Origin: Paragonimus westermani
Lineage: Eukaryota; Platyhelminthes; Trematoda; Plagiorchiida; Troglotrematidae
Reading direction: 5' to 3'
DNA length: 64,000 nucleotides
Assembly (NCBI GenBank): GCA_008508345.1
Contig: QNGE01000127.1
Coordinates: 318,596 to 382,595 of the forward strand
In this document: positions 61,581-64,000 of the stretch, one piece after another
How positions within the stretch are numbered: the first letter of the stretch is position 1
Layout of the letters: every line of letters begins with the position of its first letter
Notes under the pieces: model-generated
Database searches by the model: none
Told to the model about the DNA's origin: nothing
The model's input: the letters and a program-made list of their open reading frames with translations, nothing else
Translations under genes and position numbers: made by a program

Positions 61581-62279
61581 CTAACAGACTATAAAGTGTA
61601 GGTTGCTATTCTTGATCTGGTTAACTCGTATGGCCCAGTTTACTTTTGGGACTATCAGCTTCTCTCAGAATCCAAATCTTTCTTCGAGCGTACTGTCGTC
61701 AGAAACGGTTGAGGCTCACACAAACTGACATTCCTTCATTCATTTTTTGTTACTTTGGAACCGTGCGTCAAACTTACTTTGAGTTCGCAAGTTAACTGGA
61801 ATTACACTTTACTCAGTGTCTGACAGAAGGGGAAGTTCATTAACAAAATGTTATTGCATTTGATGAAGGTGATAAAAGTGAATCATGAAAGCAGCTCGGT
61901 TGACGTTTTGAAAGGTATCACAACGTGTCTAGAAAATAAAATACTGTACGTTCTTTTCGGAAATACAGAGGATCCTCTGGTAATCATAATCTATAGATAA
62001 TTGATCCGCTTGATCACTTTATTCAGTCAGTCGTCACCAAAACGTTGTAGTTTTATGTCAGGTAGCCAAGGCTGTATTTAGAACACATTACAGATGGACT
62101 CGATATTGAAAAATTCTTAATGAACGAAGACATGAAACTGGGCAACGTGGGTAAGAGGCATGTACCCAACGGTGAACGAAACGCGTTTCAGATTCTGACC
62201 AAACGGTCACTCACTTCCAAAAAAGTGAATGGTGTGGTTCAGTTTAAATGATTTCTCTGTGTCACTTCGACTGTCTCAC
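61581..62279. other. No gene recognised
   Basis: AT-rich, nothing supportable. Confidence 0.45.
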
Positions 62280-62465
62280 TTTCACTGAATGCCACACATT
62301 ATAGATAACTGGACAGACCGTACTCAGTTGATCCGGTTGATAGCCGGTATGTGAGAGAAAGTAATGTCTTTGTCGGTTGTTTCGGATGTACACCAATCCT
62401 TCACTGGTGGCTCGCTCCGGCGGTTTGTATGAACAGTCGAAAATAAGTATGAAATTATGGTCCAC
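62280..62465 (-). CDS. Candidate exon C of unrecognised minus-strand gene
   Basis: 62 codons, phase 0 at both ends, between acceptor tcacttcgcag and donor gtgaga at 62279. It reads VDHNFILIFDCSYKPPE, GLVYIRNNRQRHYFL and LSTVCPVIYNVWHSVK. Phase agrees with candidate exon A. An overlapping minus-strand frame is also open, so coding is not proven. No family recognised. Confidence 0.35.
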
Positions 62466-64000
62466 CTGCGAAGTGACACCGAGTGGAGGTCTGGCAGCGC
62501 TAGGAGCAAACTATATGCCCAATGTTTAGTTTGACACAAATGCAAGAAAAGGTAAACAGCAGAGAAATACGGGGACCTTTATACCTTCTGAAAAATACAC
62601 CAGCCCGATTTCAGGTCGGATTCTTAGGTCACTGTGCGCTTACTTCGGGAGTGGGGTATACATTCAGACTGACAGGAGTCGATGTGCATCGTCAACAATG
62701 TGTGAAAATTGATCAAGAAATGACGCTAACTTTGTCATGTATATCGGTGTACGTTGGAGTCACAACAGTAACGGTCAGTAGAATAACCTTCGTGGAAAGG
62801 ACCCTCTAATGTGGTTCTGCGGATTTGCTGTCCGAATTAACAGTTTTGTCGATCCCCCCAACTAAATATAACCATGGCTCAAGCTTTGGTCGAAATTAGC
62901 CCCCATTTCCTTTCAGACAGACCATGGCGCTTATTGTCTCGGTCGTTACAAGGAAAGGATTTACTGCGGAGCTCTAGCATGAGCGAAACTTGAGCCTATG
63001 GTTCACTTCACAAACAGCCACACAAATAGTCTACGAGAATGCAAAAGCTACCATCAGTAATGACTGACACTCAAGTTGAATCAAACAAATCCCATACGAT
63101 TTGCTGGGAAACAGTTTTATTCGTGAGTTTGTGGTTAAGTCTATGTGAGATAACTCAACAGAAAGTATGGCACACACTCAAGGTTGACTGAATTTCGGGT
63201 AGCATTAGCTGCTTGACTTAACAGGACTAAGTTTCACTTCTGACATTGTTACACTTCAAACCAGGAATCACTTATAGATTACAGCATCACACTATCTCCA
63301 TGATGGTCAGCTGCACGATGTTTTAGTCTCATTTTATTAATCAAATGCGGTTCACGATTTCTGTCCGACAAAACGTCGGTAACCTTTATTGAAGTACTAA
63401 GAAACGGGACTATTCCAATGCGGATCAGTCTGCTAGGCGCTCCAAGGCAATGCATCGTGCAGTTTGTTATGGAAGACGTCATGCAATTTTCAGAAACCTT
63501 AAGTAAACTCATTATCGTCTGCAGATTACTAGAATGGAAATGCGTTTTACAAGTAATCATAAATTTCATTATTACAAGCGTGGAACTTGTCTCCAGTAAT
63601 GTCTCGAATGCAGCACAGACGTGCCTGTTTTCATTACAACGGACCACCACTGGTCATTAATTCATTTGAGGATGACACTGAACAACAAGTTTATAAGACA
63701 ACTCAGTGATTATCGCACAATCTTTTCCAATACGTCGATGAGTGTCAAATTTTCATACCAAAGAAACCGGGACAATTACACTTCGAGAGAGTGAATTTTA
63801 TTTGCCGAAAGTTTACCCTTAATGAATTCGTAAATGGACTTATGTGTAAGTTAATGAATGCATAAAATTTGACAGTTTTAACACATAAAACATCCTTCCC
63901 CAGTTACGAATTTGAACAGTGAAATCAGAAGACCGGTTTTGCAAGATGGTAATACCATTTCGTATGTTCTCGTCAGTTGCTAACACATAACAGCGGTGAA
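62466..64000. other. No gene recognised
   Basis: Open frames at 62522-62809 (plus) and 63279-63660 (both strands) lack recognisable motifs and convincing splice borders. Confidence 0.4.

Noticed and set aside
1..64000. CRISPR arrays, bacterial operons, rRNA genes
   Set aside because: No regularly spaced repeats, Shine-Dalgarno-led gene strings or rRNA-like segments were seen; the window is eukaryotic.

Overview
This is a eukaryotic, intron-rich window. Its one gene recognisable with confidence is a plus-strand homologue of the cell-polarity scaffold PAR-3 (PARD3/Bazooka), spread over about 30 kb (~1.65-32.3 kb). Nine exons have canonical GT-AG borders, and all eight exon-exon junctions keep frame. 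They encode a long low-complexity linker, then PDZ2 and PDZ3 of PAR-3. The CR1 oligomerisation domain and PDZ1 are not seen and should lie upstream. The aPKC-binding CR3 region and the C-terminus were not found. The last exon ends at a TGA just after an A8 run, with a perfect-looking splice donor a few bases beyond, so the true 3' end is uncertain.

The organism is probably a flatworm, most likely a digenean fluke. This is inferred from long AT-rich introns filled with Penelope-like elements carrying GIY-YIG endonucleases, a BEL/Pao element and tRNA-derived SINEs; no species marker was seen. A single N at 31313 shows a draft scaffold.

Layout: 1-1.65 kb, intron or unassigned. 1.65-11.7 kb, PAR-3 linker exons and PDZ2, with a Penelope-like element framed by ~330-bp inverted arms (3.3-4.7 kb) and two SINEs (6.8-7.4 kb) in introns. 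11.7-19 kb, a large intron with a GC-rich tract (13.6-14.1 kb) and a second inverted-arm Penelope-like element (15.2-16.2 kb). 19.0-26.6 kb, PDZ3 split by a 6.9-kb intron holding a third, decayed Penelope-like reverse transcriptase (23.6-24.2 kb). 31.8-32.3 kb, the last PAR-3 exon seen. 32.3-49 kb, gene-poor AT-rich DNA with an inverted SINE pair at 43.1-43.7 kb. 49-62.5 kb, candidate exons of an unrecognised minus-strand gene with cysteine-rich, extracellular-looking sequence, interleaved with a BEL/Pao relic (53.3-54.5 kb) whose polyprotein has lost its integrase but stays in frame, a LINE reverse-transcriptase scrap (59.6-60.0 kb) and more SINE copies.

PAR-3 proteins organise apical and junctional polarity through PAR-6, aPKC and phospholipid binding. 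The notable divergence here is large low-complexity insertions inside the loops of both PDZ folds. All gene models come from reading the sequence alone, without transcript or database support.
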